From Shewanella algicola (GTDB lineage Bacteria > Pseudomonadota > Gammaproteobacteria > Enterobacterales > Shewanellaceae), in NCBI RefSeq assembly GCF_014648035.1, contig NZ_BMQI01000041.1, forward strand, positions 1 through 46,596: a stretch of DNA of 46,596 nucleotides, written 5' to 3'. A model generated the notes under the pieces. That model was not told the DNA's origin. It did not search any database and was given only the letters and a program-made list of their open reading frames with translations. The translations under genes and the position numbers were made by a program. Numbering within the stretch: position 1 is the stretch's first letter; each line of letters starts with the position of its first letter. Of the stretch, positions 26,258 to 34,562 are shown piece by piece.

Positions 26258-27169
26258 ATGCCCGATTTGAACGGTATGATGCTGTTTGCAGCGGTGGTAA
26301 GAGCCAAAGGATTCTCCCAAGCTGCACGAGACATCGGACAACCTAAATCAACAATAAGTCGTAAAGTTGCCCAGTTAGAGGAGCAACTCGGGGTGCGTTT
26401 ATTACAACGCGACACCCGAAATTTGAGCTTAACGCAAGTTGGCGCACTGTTTTATCAACATTGCGATTCCATTAGTCACGAGATTGAAGCCGCCAAGGCG
26501 ATTATTGAGAATACCCATACCGATATTTCAGGGTCATTACGCATTGCCATCCCAGTATCATTTTCTCAAGATGTGATTGGTCATTTATGCTCAAGCTTTA
26601 TGCGACTTTACCCTAACATTGAACTCGACATTCAGTTTACCGATAACGATGTTGGCTTAGTGGGCGAAGGTTACGACATCGCCATTAAATATGGTCCATT
26701 ACAGTCATCGGATTTAGTTGCCCGATTATTGTTTGAACGCCAACCCATTTTAGTAGCAAGCCCGGGTTACATCAAAAAATATAATAGCCCGGCTACGCCA
26801 CAAGAACTTGCCCAACATAATGGCATATTATTAGGTACCACACTTTCGGCCCCGATTTGGCCATTAGGTAAAGGCAACCGCAAAATGATGGCGACCTTCA
26901 AACGTAAAGTACGGGTAAACAGTGCCAGTATGGTAAAGCGATTAGCGCTCGATGATTATGGCATTGCCATGTTATCGAACACCAGCTGCAAGCAAGAATT
27001 AGCATCAGGCAGCCTAGTGCCTATTTTACAAGAATGGCCAATGGAATCGTTTAAAGTGTACGGGGTGTATTCAAGTAGGCGCCAGCTCGCCAGCAACATC
27101 AGTGCCTTTTTAGACTTTTTCACTAAACGTTACACCAGCCAAGAATCTTTGCATTCGATGATGGGGTAA
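26258..27169 (+). CDS. LysR-family regulator divergent from the carboxylase
   Basis: A 303-residue LysR protein of the CrgA/AaeR-like group. The helix-turn-helix (FSQAARDIGQPKSTISRKVAQLE) is at residues 15-40. The effector domain runs about 90-295, with the FTDNDVGLVGEGYDIAIKYG type motif typical of that group (quoted in parts: VGLVGEGYDIAIKYG). The shared 128-base promoter gap makes the large carboxylase gene its likely target. The inducer is unknown. No terminator is obvious after it. Confidence 0.88.
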   Translation: MPDLNGMMLFAAVVRAKGFSQAARDIGQPKSTISRKVAQLEEQLGVRLLQRDTRNLSLTQVGALFYQHCDSISHEIEAAKAIIENTHTDISGSLRIAIPVSFSQDVIGHLCSSFMRLYPNIELDIQFTDNDVGLVGEGYDIAIKYGPLQSSDLVARLLFERQPILVASPGYIKKYNSPATPQELAQHNGILLGTTLSAPIWPLGKGNRKMMATFKRKVRVNSASMVKRLALDDYGIAMLSNTSCKQELASGSLVPILQEWPMESFKVYGVYSSRRQLASNISAFLDFFTKRYTSQESLHSMMG

Positions 27170-27418
27170 TCAAATTGATTGTTTGCCCTACTGGCATATT
27201 GATTATAAAAAACCAACGCTGAAATCGCATACAATATAACGATTCAATCACGATAAAACATTAGGTTTAACGCCGCTACAAAATGAACTACGCGATAACA
27301 TTTATCCACTAATGAACAGTTAAGTCGCTGCTATAACTGTGATATAACTGTCACTTATACCCTTAAAGATTGTAAACATAACCATAATAGGGTCACCTGA
27401 TGACCTTAAGGAACCGTG
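27170..27418 (+). promoter_or_regulatory. Upstream region of the peptidase-like gene
   Basis: About 250 bases with no open frame of interest, rich in A and T. It should carry the promoter of the gene at 27419. AAGGA (27408-27412) is the ribosome site. I see no certain promoter elements. Confidence 0.4.
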
Positions 27419-28603
27419 ATGATTAAGTGCAACACTTTAGTAGTGTTAAGTTCATTGGCATTGCTCACTTTTTCTAATTCTGTCATTTCTGGACAACTGC
27501 CGAAAAATATCGAAGAGATGCGCGTATCAAAAGCAGGCCAAACCCTGCCGCAAGTGGTTAATCGCTACCAAGCAATTAACGACACACTAGAAGTTAAACT
27601 GCAACGTGCGACGGATGAATTGTCGGTAACCGAAATGGCTGCTCAACAAGGCCACCGTTTATGGCAACAAGCAGTAAGAGATGTGCAATCTGGTTATCAT
27701 GACGACCGCTCGCTGTATTGGAGCCGCTTGAACATGCGCAATACACTTAAGCAGGATAAAGTAGGATTTAATATTGCCGATTGGCAACGCGAAATCTTAG
27801 TCAAAACCGTTGAAAAATCATCACGTGGTTTTAGTGACATCGAGTTTGATCCAAACACTCAAATTAATATTCTACTTACCGGTTTTGATCCGTTCTTTTT
27901 AGACCGCAATATTGGCCAGAGCAATCCTTCTGGATTGGCCGCACTTACCCTAGATGGTTACCGCTTTACAGTAAATGGTAAAACAGCCCAAATTGAAACC
28001 GTGATGATCCCCGTTCGTTTTAGCGATTTCGACAACGGAATCATTGAATCATTACTGACACCGTTTTATCGCGAAAACAGCTTAGACATGGTATTTACCG
28101 TCAGTATGGGGCGTGAGAACTTTGATATTGAACGCTTTCCTGCTCGCAACCGTAGTGCCGATGCTCCCGATAATTTAAACGTATTAACAGGTGCCAGTTT
28201 TAAACATCCCAAATCACCATTGTTTACCAGTGGTACTTCAAGCGACGGTAAATTGAATGGCCCTGAATTTGTTGAGTTCTCATTGCCGGTTGAATTAATG
28301 CAAGCTGTAAAAGGCCACTGGACAGTGAATGACAACCATCAGGTTAGAACCCTTTCACGCGGGCAATTTTTAGCATCGTCATTAGCCGAGTTGCAAAATG
28401 AAATCTCTGTTGAAGGCTCTGGCGGCGGTTACTTGTCGAATGAAATCTCCTATCGCAGCATATTATTGCGCGACCAATTTAATTTAACTTTGCCAGTAGG
28501 GCACATTCATACTCCGCGAATAAAAGGGTATGATGCGCAAGTTGAATCAGACATTGTTGAGCAAATTAAGGCCATGATTGCTGCAGCTGCGACGAGCTTG
28601 TAA
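27419..28603 (+). CDS. Exported pyroglutamyl-peptidase-like protein, catalytic Cys replaced by Ser
   Basis: A 394-residue protein with a signal peptide (about 1-25). From about residue 143 it has the C15 pyroglutamyl-peptidase fold: ILLTGFDPFFLD with NIGQSNPSG, then SMGRENFDIERF with Glu238, and PVGHIHTPR with His364. The nucleophile position in family members reads GxYLCN; here it is GGGYLSNE, Ser340. The spacing from 340 to 364 is the same 24 residues as between Cys144 and His168 in the known enzymes, so the alignment is firm. N-terminal residues 26-142 are extra. Classical C15 enzymes are cytoplasmic and about 215 residues. It could be a serine variant or an inactive binding protein. ATG at 27419 has AAGGA six bases before; the in-frame GTG just ahead is less likely. 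Confidence 0.8.
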   Translation: MIKCNTLVVLSSLALLTFSNSVISGQLPKNIEEMRVSKAGQTLPQVVNRYQAINDTLEVKLQRATDELSVTEMAAQQGHRLWQQAVRDVQSGYHDDRSLYWSRLNMRNTLKQDKVGFNIADWQREILVKTVEKSSRGFSDIEFDPNTQINILLTGFDPFFLDRNIGQSNPSGLAALTLDGYRFTVNGKTAQIETVMIPVRFSDFDNGIIESLLTPFYRENSLDMVFTVSMGRENFDIERFPARNRSADAPDNLNVLTGASFKHPKSPLFTSGTSSDGKLNGPEFVEFSLPVELMQAVKGHWTVNDNHQVRTLSRGQFLASSLAELQNEISVEGSGGGYLSNEISYRSILLRDQFNLTLPVGHIHTPRIKGYDAQVESDIVEQIKAMIAAAATSL

Positions 28604-28630
28604 CGGCATAACCTGAATTGCTACCCAAGC

Positions 28631-28656
28631 GCTTGAGTAGCAAACGCTACTCAAGC
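28631..28656. repeat. Perfect hairpin between the peptidase-like gene and sprT
   Basis: GCTTGAGTAGC at 28631-28641 pairs with GCTACTCAAGC at 28646-28656 over an AAAC loop. A third, imperfect arm GCTACCCAAGC lies just before (28620-28630), allowing alternative folds. There is no U run, so it may be an attenuated terminator or an mRNA-stability element. Confidence 0.6.
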
Positions 28657-28669
28657 CAAGAATGAAGCC

Positions 28670-29248
28670 ATGTTAAAGAATCTATTTAATTTTACGTCAG
28701 CCAAACAAGCCGCGTTGGGCAAACCCAAAGTAAGCACCAAAGCAGCATTAGTATCTTGCTCGGCCAAATCAGCTTTGCAACAGCAAATACTCGATAAAGT
28801 AGAAAGCGATTACCAACATGCTGAACGTCATTTTAACCGCCCGTTTCCACGCCCTGTAGTGCAATTTAGTTTACGCGGAAAAAGTGCCGGCACCGCCCAT
28901 TTGCAAACCAATCGCTTACGCTTTAACCCAGTATTATTAGCCGAAAACCCACACGTGTTTTTGGCTGAAGTGGTGCCACACGAAATTAGCCACTTACTTT
29001 GTTACCAGCTGTTTGGCCGAGTAAAACCCCATGGCAAAGAATGGCAAAGCATCATGCTATCCACTTTTAACGTGGCGCCAAAAACCACCCATCAACTGAA
29101 TATTCAATCGGTAAATGGGCAACAATTTGATTATTTTTGTGGTTGTGGCAACACCACGCTTTCTATTAGACGGCATAATCGAGTGGTGCGTGGCCAAACT
29201 CAATATCGCTGTCGTCGCTGCCAACAAACACTTCAATCAGTGCAATAA
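28670..29248 (+). CDS. sprT: SprT-family zinc metalloprotease-like protein
   Basis: A 192-residue SprT protein. HEISH at 104-108 is the zinc-binding HExxH, and a later His in KPHGKEW completes the site. A C-terminal zinc ribbon (CGCG ... CRRC, about 160-188) is typical. The family is related to eukaryotic Spartan; the bacterial role is not established. The start follows GAATGAAGCC, a weak ribosome site. It lies between an exported peptidase-like gene and endA; endA has its own spacing of 170 bases. Confidence 0.9.
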   Translation: MLKNLFNFTSAKQAALGKPKVSTKAALVSCSAKSALQQQILDKVESDYQHAERHFNRPFPRPVVQFSLRGKSAGTAHLQTNRLRFNPVLLAENPHVFLAEVVPHEISHLLCYQLFGRVKPHGKEWQSIMLSTFNVAPKTTHQLNIQSVNGQQFDYFCGCGNTTLSIRRHNRVVRGQTQYRCRRCQQTLQSVQ

Positions 29249-29418
29249 AACTCAGCGCCATCAACGCATAACATTTTATCAATTGCGTCATCGCACCCTA
29301 TGCCTTAACATCAGCGCAAAATGACGGATTAACTCCGCAATAAGGGCCTGCTTTGTTTCTAATGTGATTCAAAAGAACAACAGTCCTGACGATTTTCAGT
29401 TTATTTTTAGGGTTTATT

Positions 29419-30156
29419 TTGCGCTTATCTTATTATCACTCATGGCTTTTTTGGGTGTCGCTTTCGTGCGGCATTTTTTTTACTACCGTTCAGGCTGCAG
29501 AGCATCCGAGTAGTTTTCGCAAAGCAAAAACCATTGCCAAGAAAATCTACCAGCAAAATCTTCCTTTAAGCACCTTTTATTGTGGTTGTGATATCGCCAT
29601 TAGTGGCAAGCTTTGGCAAGCCGACCATCCAACGTGCGGCTATAGCGTTCGCAAACAGATCATCCGCGCAAATCGAATTGAATGGGAACACGTGGTACCC
29701 GCATGGGAATTTGGCCATCAGCTACAATGCTGGCAAGACGGTGGCCGAAAAAATTGTGGTAAAAACAATGATCAGTTTAAAAAGATGGAAGCTGATTTAC
29801 ACAATTTAGTGCCTGCCATCGGTGAGGTAAACGGTGATCGCAGTAATTATCGCTTTAGTGATTGGAATGGAAAAGCAGACCAATACGGTCAATGCGCAAT
29901 GATAGTTGACTTTAAAGGCCGTAAGGTACAACCACCCGCGCGTGCTCGCGGCCAAATCGCCCGCACATATTTTTATATGCAACAAACATATGGATTACAA
30001 ATCAGTAGCAGTCAGCAAAAACTATTTAACGCCTGGGACAAAATGTTCCCAGTAAAGGTAACAGAATGCCAACGTGATAGTTTAATCGCTTCTCGCCAAG
30101 GTAATCATAATGATTTTGTACTCAAACAATGCCAAAATAACGGCTTGCTCCATTAA
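29419..30156 (+). CDS. endA: Periplasmic endonuclease I
   Basis: A 245-residue EndA/Vvn/Dns-type nuclease that degrades double-stranded DNA in the periplasm or outside the cell. It has a signal peptide ending at VQAAEH (about 1-27). The family core is FYCGCDI, RIEWEHVVPAWEFG with the catalytic His, and LHNLVPAIGEVNGDRSNY (18 residues), holding the metal-site Asn and Glu-Asn-type positions. Cys pairs are those of the disulfide-held family fold. The start is TTG at 29419 with AGGG upstream; no ATG is usable. In Vibrio and Shewanella this enzyme limits natural transformation by destroying free DNA; whether that is so here is inference. Confidence 0.93.
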   Translation: MRLSYYHSWLFWVSLSCGIFFTTVQAAEHPSSFRKAKTIAKKIYQQNLPLSTFYCGCDIAISGKLWQADHPTCGYSVRKQIIRANRIEWEHVVPAWEFGHQLQCWQDGGRKNCGKNNDQFKKMEADLHNLVPAIGEVNGDRSNYRFSDWNGKADQYGQCAMIVDFKGRKVQPPARARGQIARTYFYMQQTYGLQISSSQQKLFNAWDKMFPVKVTECQRDSLIASRQGNHNDFVLKQCQNNGLLH

Positions 30157-30206
30157 TTGAATAACCCATACTGACTTGAGCCATAAATGATAGAAGGTCA
30201 CCACTG

Positions 30207-30947
30207 ATGAGAGTTCCACGCATTTACCAGCCCATAGACAACCTACAGCAAGGGCAAACCGTTGCGTTAGATGATGACGGCGTCGCGCACATTGGCCGAG
30301 TATTGCGTATGGGCAATGGCGACCATATCAGCTTATTTAACGGCGACGGCAATGATTATTTAGCCGAAATTATCGATGCCGGTAAGAAATCCATCACTGT
30401 CACGGTCTTAAACTGTGAAGCCAACAACAGTGAGTCACCGCTTGATTTACACCTAGGTCAGGTTATTTCGCGTGGCGATCGCATGGAGTTTACTGTACAA
30501 AAATCAGTAGAGCTTGGTGTGACCACAATTACACCGCTTTTTTCTGACCGCTGTGGCGTTAAACTGAACGGTGAACGCCTAGAGAAAAAACTGCAGCAAT
30601 GGCAAAAGATTGTTATCAGCGCCTGTGAGCAGTCAGGTCGCAGCATAGTCCCTGTTGTGCGCCCAGCCATGACGCTCGCGCAATGGTGTGAAGAACAAAC
30701 CAATGCAGTTAAGCTCAATTTACATCCGCGCGCATCACACGGTATAAATGGCTTGCAATTAGATGCAGGGAATCACAAAGTGAGACTGTTAATTGGCCCT
30801 GAAGGTGGTTTGTCAGATGAAGAAATCGCCATGACTGAAACCCACCATTTCACCGATATATTACTTGGCCCTCGCGTACTGCGCACCGAAACGGCATCGC
30901 TAACCGCGATTACCGCACTACAAGTTAAATTTGGCGATATCGGTTAA
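30207..30947 (+). CDS. rsmE: 16S rRNA (uracil-1498-N3)-methyltransferase RsmE
   Basis: A SPOUT-class methyltransferase of 246 residues that modifies U1498 in the decoding centre of the 30S subunit, using S-adenosylmethionine. The N-terminal PUA-like part (HIGRVLRMGNGD) leads to the knot: TPLFSDR, LLIGPEGGLSDEE and LGPRVLRTETA, which forms the cofactor pocket. The length is normal. It is followed 37 bases later by gshB, the usual pair in gammaproteobacteria, so probably one transcript. Confidence 0.95.
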   Translation: MRVPRIYQPIDNLQQGQTVALDDDGVAHIGRVLRMGNGDHISLFNGDGNDYLAEIIDAGKKSITVTVLNCEANNSESPLDLHLGQVISRGDRMEFTVQKSVELGVTTITPLFSDRCGVKLNGERLEKKLQQWQKIVISACEQSGRSIVPVVRPAMTLAQWCEEQTNAVKLNLHPRASHGINGLQLDAGNHKVRLLIGPEGGLSDEEIAMTETHHFTDILLGPRVLRTETASLTAITALQVKFGDIG

Positions 30948-30984
30948 CTCAACCGCTATCCTCCCTAATATAAAGGAAATATCC

Positions 30985-31932
30985 ATGATTAAGCTCGGCA
31001 TTGTAATGGACCCAATCAGCGACATTAACATCAAAAAAGATTCAAGCTTTGCGATGTTATTAGCGGCACAGGCCCGTGGTTATCAGTTGTTTTATATGGA
31101 AATGCACGATCTGGCAATGGTCAATGGCAAAGCCATGGCAAACATGCGTCCGTTAACCGTTAAGCAAGATGCTAATGAGTGGTTTACCCTAGGTGAAGCC
31201 GAAGACACGCCATTAGCCGACCTTGATGTCATATTAATGCGTAAAGACCCACCATTTGATACAGAGTTTATTTACGCAACTTATATGCTGGATCGCGCCG
31301 AAGAAGAAGGCGTATTAATCGTTAACAAACCACAAAGTTTACGTGATGCTAACGAAAAGCTATTCACGGCATGGTTTTCTGAATTTACCCCAGAGACCAT
31401 TGTGACTCGTGATGCTAAACGTATTCGTGCATTTCACCAATTAAAGCAAGATATCATCCTTAAGCCATTAGACGGCATGGGTGGCACCTCTATTTTTAGA
31501 GTGAAAAAAGACGATCCAAACGTGGGTGTTATTATTGAAACATTAACCAACTATGGTCAGCAATATGCTATGGCACAAGCGTTTATTCCTGAGATCACTC
31601 AAGGCGACAAACGTATCCTTGTGGTTGATGGCGAACCCGTCCCTTACGCTTTGGCACGTATTCCAATGAAAGGCGAAACTCGTGGTAACTTGGCCGCAGG
31701 CGGCAGTGGCTTAGCCCAACCTCTTTCAGAAAGCGATTGGAAAATAGCCCGCACAATTGGTCCTGAACTCAAAAAACGCGGCTTAATTTTTGTCGGTTTA
31801 GACGTCATTGGTGACAAGCTGACAGAAATCAACGTCACGAGCCCAACATGCATTAAAGAAATTGAAGCTGCATTTGATGTCAACATCACCGGTATGTTGA
31901 TGGATGCCATTGAAGCCCGTATTAACGCTTAA
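30985..31932 (+). CDS. gshB: Glutathione synthetase
   Basis: An ATP-grasp enzyme that joins glycine to gamma-glutamylcysteine. The 315-residue protein starts MIKLGIVMDPIS, and RKDPPFDTEF, KPLDGMGGTSIFR and VTSPTCIKEIE are family marks. The earlier in-frame start (30931) falls inside rsmE; ATG at 30985 has AAAGGAAA upstream. Presumed cotranscribed with rsmE. Confidence 0.96.
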   Translation: MIKLGIVMDPISDINIKKDSSFAMLLAAQARGYQLFYMEMHDLAMVNGKAMANMRPLTVKQDANEWFTLGEAEDTPLADLDVILMRKDPPFDTEFIYATYMLDRAEEEGVLIVNKPQSLRDANEKLFTAWFSEFTPETIVTRDAKRIRAFHQLKQDIILKPLDGMGGTSIFRVKKDDPNVGVIIETLTNYGQQYAMAQAFIPEITQGDKRILVVDGEPVPYALARIPMKGETRGNLAAGGSGLAQPLSESDWKIARTIGPELKKRGLIFVGLDVIGDKLTEINVTSPTCIKEIEAAFDVNITGMLMDAIEARINA

Positions 31933-31948
31933 CCAGTTAGGATGCATC

Positions 31949-33316
31949 ATGGATTTTTTAACGACATGTAAACGCTCATTAAGCTGTTTATTGCTAATAC
32001 CTTGCCTTAGTGTGGCAAGTGTATTGGCAAATGATGTAATGATAAGTCCTGCGGTGACTGGATCGGCAAATAGCAACGTACCAACGGCAGGACCAGCCAG
32101 ACCTAAAAACATCATTATTATGATTGGTGATGGCATGGGGCCTGCGTACACTACGGCCTATCGCTATTACAAAGATAACCCTGAAACCGAAGAGATAGAA
32201 CAAACGGTGTTTGATCGCTTACTGGTTGGTATGTCGAGTACCTATCCCGCATCAGTCAGTGGCTATGTAACCGACTCAGCTGCATCGGCTACCGCGCTCG
32301 CTACCGGGTTCAAAAGTTACAACGGTGCCATTTCTGTCGATACTGAAAAACGTTCGCTGCCAACGTTAATGGAAAAAGCCAAAACATTAGGGTTAGCAAC
32401 CGGAGTCGCAGTAACCTCACAGGTTAACCATGCTACCCCTGCGGCATTTTTGGCCCATAACGAAAGTCGTAGAAACTACATCGACATTGCAGAGTCTTAT
32501 TTAAACTCTGACGCCGATGTCATTTTAGGCGGCGGACAACAATATTTCTCTGATTCATTATTGGCTCAATTTACAGCCAAAGGTTATCAGCACATCAACG
32601 AGTTTTCGCAACTTGATGCAATAAGCGCCCCTAAGGTATTAGGACTCTTTGCCGACGTACAATTACCTTGGGCCATTAACGACAATCAAAGTCATAAACT
32701 CAGCAAGATGACGCAAAAAGCCATCGACCTGCTTTCGCAAAATCAACAAGGTTTTGTATTATTGGTGGAAGGAAGCTTAATTGACTGGGCTGGCCACAGT
32801 AACGACATCGCTACCGCAATGGGTGAAATGGACGAGTTTGCTGCAGCCATTGAAGTGGTTGAACAATTTGTACGCCAAAGCAAAGACACTTTGGTCGTAA
32901 TCACAGCCGATCATAATACTGGCGGCTTGTCTGTTGGGGCGAACGACAAATATGAGTGGAACCCCGCAGTACTGCATAAAGTCAAAGCAAGCCCTGATGA
33001 AATTGCCGCGCGTGCTGTTGCAGACAACAATTGGCAAGACGTTATTGCCACACTCATCGGCTTTACGCCAACAGAAGCTGAATACGCATTATTAGACAAT
33101 GCGCGTATGCAAGGTAATGCACCATTAACCATTGCACTGCGTAAATTAATTGATGTGCACTCTAACACCGGCTGGACCAGCGGCGGTCATACTGCGGTTG
33201 ACGTTCAGGTATTTTCATCTGGCCCAGGGGCAAGGTTATTTAGCGGTCACCAAGACAACATCGACATAGCCAACAAAGTTATGAGTTTATTGCCTTTATC
33301 AGCCGTAAAACAATAA
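31949..33316 (+). CDS. Alkaline phosphatase (PhoA family), periplasmic
   Basis: A 455-residue enzyme with a signal peptide (about 1-28). Metal and catalytic motifs: MIGDGMGPAY with metal Asp, TDSAASATA with nucleophile Ser110, HATPAAFLAHNESR, VEGSLIDWAGH, ITADHNTGG and SGGHTAVDV. It hydrolyses phosphate monoesters in the periplasm. The distance to gshB is 16 bases, so it could be read through from it; AGGA precedes its ATG. An earlier in-frame start lies inside gshB and is rejected. A weak 7-bp inverted repeat (33325-33331 with 33349-33355) follows the stop. Confidence 0.93.
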   Translation: MDFLTTCKRSLSCLLLIPCLSVASVLANDVMISPAVTGSANSNVPTAGPARPKNIIIMIGDGMGPAYTTAYRYYKDNPETEEIEQTVFDRLLVGMSSTYPASVSGYVTDSAASATALATGFKSYNGAISVDTEKRSLPTLMEKAKTLGLATGVAVTSQVNHATPAAFLAHNESRRNYIDIAESYLNSDADVILGGGQQYFSDSLLAQFTAKGYQHINEFSQLDAISAPKVLGLFADVQLPWAINDNQSHKLSKMTQKAIDLLSQNQQGFVLLVEGSLIDWAGHSNDIATAMGEMDEFAAAIEVVEQFVRQSKDTLVVITADHNTGGLSVGANDKYEWNPAVLHKVKASPDEIAARAVADNNWQDVIATLIGFTPTEAEYALLDNARMQGNAPLTIALRKLIDVHSNTGWTSGGHTAVDVQVFSSGPGARLFSGHQDNIDIANKVMSLLPLSAVKQ

Positions 33317-33385
33317 CTGTTCGAAACAGCCTTTTGCCTATCGCAACGGGCTGTTATTCATTTATCTTTACCGTGAGTAACCCCT

Positions 33386-34423
33386 GTGCTAACAAATCCC
33401 TCTCAAGCATTAATTAGAAATAGCGAACTTTTTCAACAGCAAAAAGTGCTTATCCTCAATTATGAAGCCGATACATTTGCTAGCCAATGCTTAGAATCAG
33501 CAAGCCATGTTACTGCATTAGCCTTTGATTTTAACCATCATCAAACCTTATCACCATATGCCAACAACACATTAGAGTGTTACTTTGGCCATCAATTACC
33601 AGATAACTTAGCCAACGAAAAATACGACTGTGTGATTATCTATTTTCCAAAAGCTAAGCCTCTTATGGGTTACTTGTTGCAATTAGCGGCTCAACATATG
33701 GCAATCGATGGGTTACTCGTTGTCGTAGGCGAAAACAAAGGTGGAGTTAAGTCTATTGCTAAACTCATGCCGGCGTATTTTTCTGCGCCAATTAAGCAAG
33801 ATAACGCACGTCATTGCTTGCTCTATACAAGCTACTTAACACAAGCAGCACCACCGTTATTACTGACCGATTGGCTAAGCCAATACACACTAGACACCCC
33901 ACAAGGGCAACTGCAAATATGTAATTTGGTCGGTGTATTTAGCGAAAAAAGACTCGATCAAGGCACCGAGTTATTGTTGTCACATTTACCCGATAACCTC
34001 CAGGGGCGCATACTCGACTTTGGCTGTGGTGCCGGTGTCATAAGCGCTGCACTGCTTAAAGCAAATCCACAACTCAATATTGAATGCATTGATATTAATG
34101 CAATGGCCCTCGCCTCTTGCCAGCTGACTCTTGCCGCCAACAATATGCAAGCAAAAGTATATCCATCAGATGGCTTTAACCAAATCACAGGTCAATTTAA
34201 CGCTATCATTTCTAACCCGCCATTCCACGATGGGTTAACGAGCACCACAGACATCGCGACGCAGTTTGTTAAACACAGTGCGTCGAGCTTAGCCGCTAAT
34301 GGTATATGGCAAATTGTCGCTAACAGACACTTACCTTACTCTGACACCATTGCAGCTCATTTCGGTAAAGTGAATGTCCAAGCAGAAAATAACAGATATA
34401 AGTTGTATTTACATCAAGTCTAA
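33386..34423 (+). CDS. rsmC: 16S rRNA (guanine-1207-N2)-methyltransferase RsmC
   Basis: A 345-residue enzyme with the RsmC tandem: a degenerate methyltransferase-like N-terminal half and an active C-terminal Rossmann domain with ILDFGCGAGVIS and the NPPFHDG catalytic motif (N-P-P-F type, for exocyclic amino groups). It methylates G1207 of 16S rRNA. The start is GTG at 33386 with a weak ribosome site; no better start in frame. Length is normal. Confidence 0.93.
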   Translation: MLTNPSQALIRNSELFQQQKVLILNYEADTFASQCLESASHVTALAFDFNHHQTLSPYANNTLECYFGHQLPDNLANEKYDCVIIYFPKAKPLMGYLLQLAAQHMAIDGLLVVVGENKGGVKSIAKLMPAYFSAPIKQDNARHCLLYTSYLTQAAPPLLLTDWLSQYTLDTPQGQLQICNLVGVFSEKRLDQGTELLLSHLPDNLQGRILDFGCGAGVISAALLKANPQLNIECIDINAMALASCQLTLAANNMQAKVYPSDGFNQITGQFNAIISNPPFHDGLTSTTDIATQFVKHSASSLAANGIWQIVANRHLPYSDTIAAHFGKVNVQAENNRYKLYLHQV

Positions 34424-34562
34424 TAAGTGTTTATAGCTGGAAATGGATTTCGATATCAGCTAAATTGATCAAAGCTAAGTGACTCACATTTTTTCTTTAT
34501 TACGATTGTTACTCTATGCTTTCTTTAATTGAGCTGAATAAAAACAAAAAACAAAGGATGTT

